Source of the DNA: Brevipalpus yothersi
Taxonomy: Eukaryota > Arthropoda > Arachnida > Trombidiformes > Tenuipalpidae
NCBI GenBank assembly: GCA_003956705.1
Contig: QZCP01000070.1
Location: 1 to 64,000, forward strand
Length of the DNA: 64,000 bases
Direction: 5' to 3'
In this document: positions 61,371-64,000 of the stretch, one piece after another
Layout of the letters: each line of letters opens with the position of its first letter
Numbering within the stretch: position 1 is the first letter of the stretch
Translations under genes and position numbers: made by a program
The notes under the pieces: model-generated
Databases searched by the model: none
What the model was told of the DNA's origin: nothing
Seen by the model: only the letters and a program-made list of their open reading frames with translations

Positions 61371-61418
61371 ATGCGAGAGATGACAATTCGAAAATATCAA
61401 ATGAGAAGAAAAGTGGAA

Positions 61419-62668
61419 TCAAACTCTTATTAAATGTAAACTGAGATCTGCTCCTCCCAGAATATATGTCATCGGGATGTGGAGAATATTGATCTGAGGA
61501 AACTCTTCCCATAAAAGTTCCAAAACCTCCTCTTCCTTGATGCGATGGTCAATTATCATGGACGTTCTCTCATGATTCGGTTGAGAATCATGAGAATCCA
61601 ATAAACGACCTGGATAAAAGTATTCCCCTTTCTCCTGGAGGAAGAACACAATGCCGAAAGTTCTATCATTGACCTCAAAATTCAAATTTTGCTTGAAATC
61701 ATTCAAATTGGAACGGAAAATTTTCTTTTTCTCATCCATTTTGCAACCAGGTGACCATTTCACGTGAAAATTAAAGATGGCTGATTCTATCTCCTCGCCC
61801 GCAAAAGTGATGCTCAATGCATCAACAGATTTCCATTTTCTATTTTTGTCAACGATACGCAGACCACGCTTACCAATCCATACTCCTCCACCAGAAGCTT
61901 GCTGAGAATAGTGGTTGACAAAAGCATTATAGTTTTGGCCACGTGATTCATGGGTATCAAGAAGAATATGGAATTTAGGAGGTGGTTCATCATCATCGAG
62001 ATTTTCTACAGCAACACCAGGATTTGACCAGTCATCAATGAATATTCTAGTACTCGATCCACAACGATCAATATGCACCCCTTCCATATGAACCTGGGCT
62101 GTAATTTCACTCATAAAATCCTTTTCATGATAGTAGAAGGGAAGCGATTGGAGATTTGAGATAGTCGTTGACGGATTGAAGAGGAGAAGCCCTCGATCTA
62201 TTAGCACCACTACACAATTGAAGGGAAATGTCTCATTGATGTCCATTGGCATTCTCTCAAAGTCATAGGACAAAATTGACAGATTCGCAGTGCATCGTTT
62301 TCTTGTTTGTAAGAAATCCAACAATTTTTCGGACATCCCATCAGTTTCCTGGATAGGGTAACCATTTCTCTTCACCAAGGGATTTTGTAACGAGAATAAA
62401 CCACTTCAAAAGAATGATTAAAACAGAACAATAAGCAATCAGTAATCATTGAATGTAAAAAAATTGAGAGGATATTATTTCATATTTACATGGGATCTGA
62501 ATGATTGACTGTAGAAACACAGCATGTGTCAAGTGGACATTTCTTTAGCAGTCGATAGGCTTCCTGATTCCAGACTCTACTGACCAGTCGACATCGGTGA
62601 AAATCTGGGTCTGGAAGATAGATGAGAATATTTCTCACCACGTAAGGTTGTAAAAATATGGTGTCCAT
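61419..62668 (-). CDS. F-box array gene I (splice acceptor relocated)
   Basis: Exon 1 is 62668-62490 (MDTIFLQPYVVRNILIYLPD, then FHRCRLVSRVWNQEAYRLL). The acceptor used by G and H is mutated here: AAAG has become AAAA and the following ATG is TTG. An AG ten bases further (GAAGAG, exon from 62367) restores phase 2 and gives about 375 residues. Second-exon features: RKRCTANLSILSYDFERM, VVVLIDRGLLLFNPSTTI, EGVHIDRCGSSTRIFIDDW, ASGGGVWIGKRGLRIVDKN, KWKSVDALSITFAGEEIESA, KWSPGCKMDEKKKIFRSNL, YILGGADLSLHLIRV. It has the longest variable loop (about 35 residues between QEKGEYF and KEEEVLELLW). The second exon itself is open throughout. If the new acceptor is not used, the copy is dead. Confidence 0.65.
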
Positions 62669-62749
62669 GATCAAATTCCAAAATAAAATCACAAATTTAC
62701 AAAGATAAACAATTAAAATCAACACAGACTGAAAAGCGGGAAAAAATGA

Positions 62750-62790
62750 CGAAGACAAGTTGAAAGTATCGAGTATCTCTAACCCAATCG
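62750..62790 (-). promoter_or_regulatory. conserved upstream block, copy I
   Basis: Shared block (AAAGTATCGAGTATCTCTAA) 82 bp upstream of the ATG of gene I. Confidence 0.5.
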
Positions 62791-64000
62791 AATCTCGATA
62801 ATTTTGTTTGATCAGATAATTTGTCAAGTTATCATAATTGATTACACAATAGTGAGTGATTTAATCTTGACTTTTTATTCATTAAAAGTTTTTTTGATCA
62901 AATGAGACGAAATTGATGAGCTTTATTTTTTCACCTTTTTTTTCGATTCAAAAAAATAAGGAGACAAATCAAAAGTAACCTTTCTACGATTAGCAAAATG
63001 TTATTGGTTCCTGCTTGAGTTTCTTATCCGATAACTATCTAACTTGTCTTCTCGAAAATGTTCAGAGCTCCCAAGAACCATCGCTTCCGAATCAAGAAAC
63101 GGTAAATTGCATCTTCATTGATAAAAATAAGGCCAAACTGCCACAAGTTTTTCGCTAGCTGATGAAATTATGTTGACTCCACAGCATTTCTCAGATCTAT
63201 TATCCATTGTAACGCATATATCATTAATATGTAATTTTATAAGCTGTCGAGATCCAACTTCAAGGTCCTCTAGAGGTGTATTGGTTATCTGAGTGTCAAT
63301 TAGAACTTTAAAGGCAGTGAAATTAATTATATCTGAGATTCATGGATCATTTCATCAATTTCTCTCCATTAATTATTTTCAATTTCCACTTGACTCATTT
63401 CTGACCGTATTCTGTTTTGCATACATGTAAATGCCCTATTTGTTTGTTCTTGAAATTATTCCAGCAACAAACATTTTTTTGGAATGCAAAAGAATTTTAT
63501 CTCTTCAGATTTAATTTCAATTCATCAGTGCACACAAGAGAGCGATCTTTTCTGTAAATCGTGTGAGAATACCACTTTTCGATTTTTTACTTCTTCTCAA
63601 AACAAAATCTACCCATGGCGTGAAAAAATATCGATTATTCTTCCCCTCTGTTACAATAGAAACGTTTGACTGAGTATTCAAATCGTTCCTGATGAATCGG
63701 ATAGGCTTTGTCAGAAAAATAGAACAAGATAAAGAGAATCTAGAATCAAACAATTACTTCACAGGAATTATTGAGTTTGTTTTATAACTTATAATGGCTC
63801 TTGGATGATTATTGAGTTCATCAAGGAAGTGGTTCATTATCTCAGAAATTATATTCTTCATTCATCACATTCACATCTCCATTGCTAAAAAACTTGAGCC
63901 ATGAAACAATGAGCATTATGGCTATAAACTATGCTCATCTAAGTACATTAAGTGTATTAAAATCTGGATTTCATCGTTGAAGAAGAAATTTGCAGATATG
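62791..64000. other. array spacer to window end
   Basis: Homologous to the other spacers until about 63830 (AAGGCCAAACTGCCACAAG, CTACCCATGGCGTG, ATAATGGCTCT). The last about 170 bp are unique. The array may continue beyond the window. The frames at 63484-63753 overlap one another and are not conserved. Confidence 0.6.

Noticed and set aside
1..64000. CRISPR arrays, operons, bacterial promoters, tRNA or rRNA genes
   Set aside because: Spliced genes show a eukaryotic nuclear genome. No direct repeat/spacer pattern, tRNA cloverleaf or rRNA core was noticed by reading, although a covariance-model scan would be needed to exclude small RNAs.

Overview
The window is eukaryotic nuclear DNA from an animal: AT-rich, with spliced genes whose GT-AG introns keep reading phase, long intergenic stretches, many (GA)n microsatellites and one assembly gap (Ns at 40886-41554). 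The single-copy genes are typical metazoan ones: a GPI-anchored Fasciclin-I-like adhesion protein, a mitochondrial GTP-type succinyl-CoA ligase beta subunit, a LUC7-like U1 snRNP protein and a SLC30 zinc transporter. An arthropod is the best fit. A trombidiform mite is possible, but no marker here proves it.

Left part (1-35.6 kb) is ordinary gene space. In order: mostly featureless DNA (1-5.6 kb); a four-exon Fasciclin I gene (minus, 5598-8989); an intronless choline/ethanolamine-kinase-like gene (minus, 11305-12441); about 5 kb of non-coding DNA with long GA tracts and a perfect 26-bp palindrome; an eight-exon secreted histidine-rich protein (plus, 17516-21544) built partly from amplified symmetric exons; SUCLG2 (minus, 22824-24556); LUC7L (plus, 25902-27181); a two-exon protein with three copies of an unrecognised zinc-finger-like module (minus, 28271-30735); and a ZnT zinc transporter (plus, 33478-35614).

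Right part (35.8-64 kb) is a rearranged, duplicating region. It begins with a decayed DNA topoisomerase III alpha copy. It continues as a one-directional (minus) tandem array of F-box genes. Each has a short F-box exon (about 176-182 nt, ending in phase 2) and a long second exon with a conserved C-terminal region of about 300 residues that I do not recognise. Models B, D, F, G and H read through as intact; I is intact only with a relocated splice acceptor; A, C, C', E and an extra F-box scrap look broken. Five copies share a conserved block 77-102 bp upstream of the ATG.

Scattered in the array are fragments copied from other genes of this same window: the 3' end of the zinc transporter (several times), the 3' part of the zinc-finger-module gene (twice, about 99% identical by eye in one copy and sharing a nonsense codon), a piece of Fasciclin I and a piece of the topoisomerase. 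A 325-bp long-TIR, TA-flanked MITE lies in one captured segment, and a truncated copy lies in the other. The picture is recent duplication with capture of local gene pieces around a fast-evolving F-box family.

All splice models were made by hand from phase-compatible GT/AG sites; none is confirmed by transcripts.
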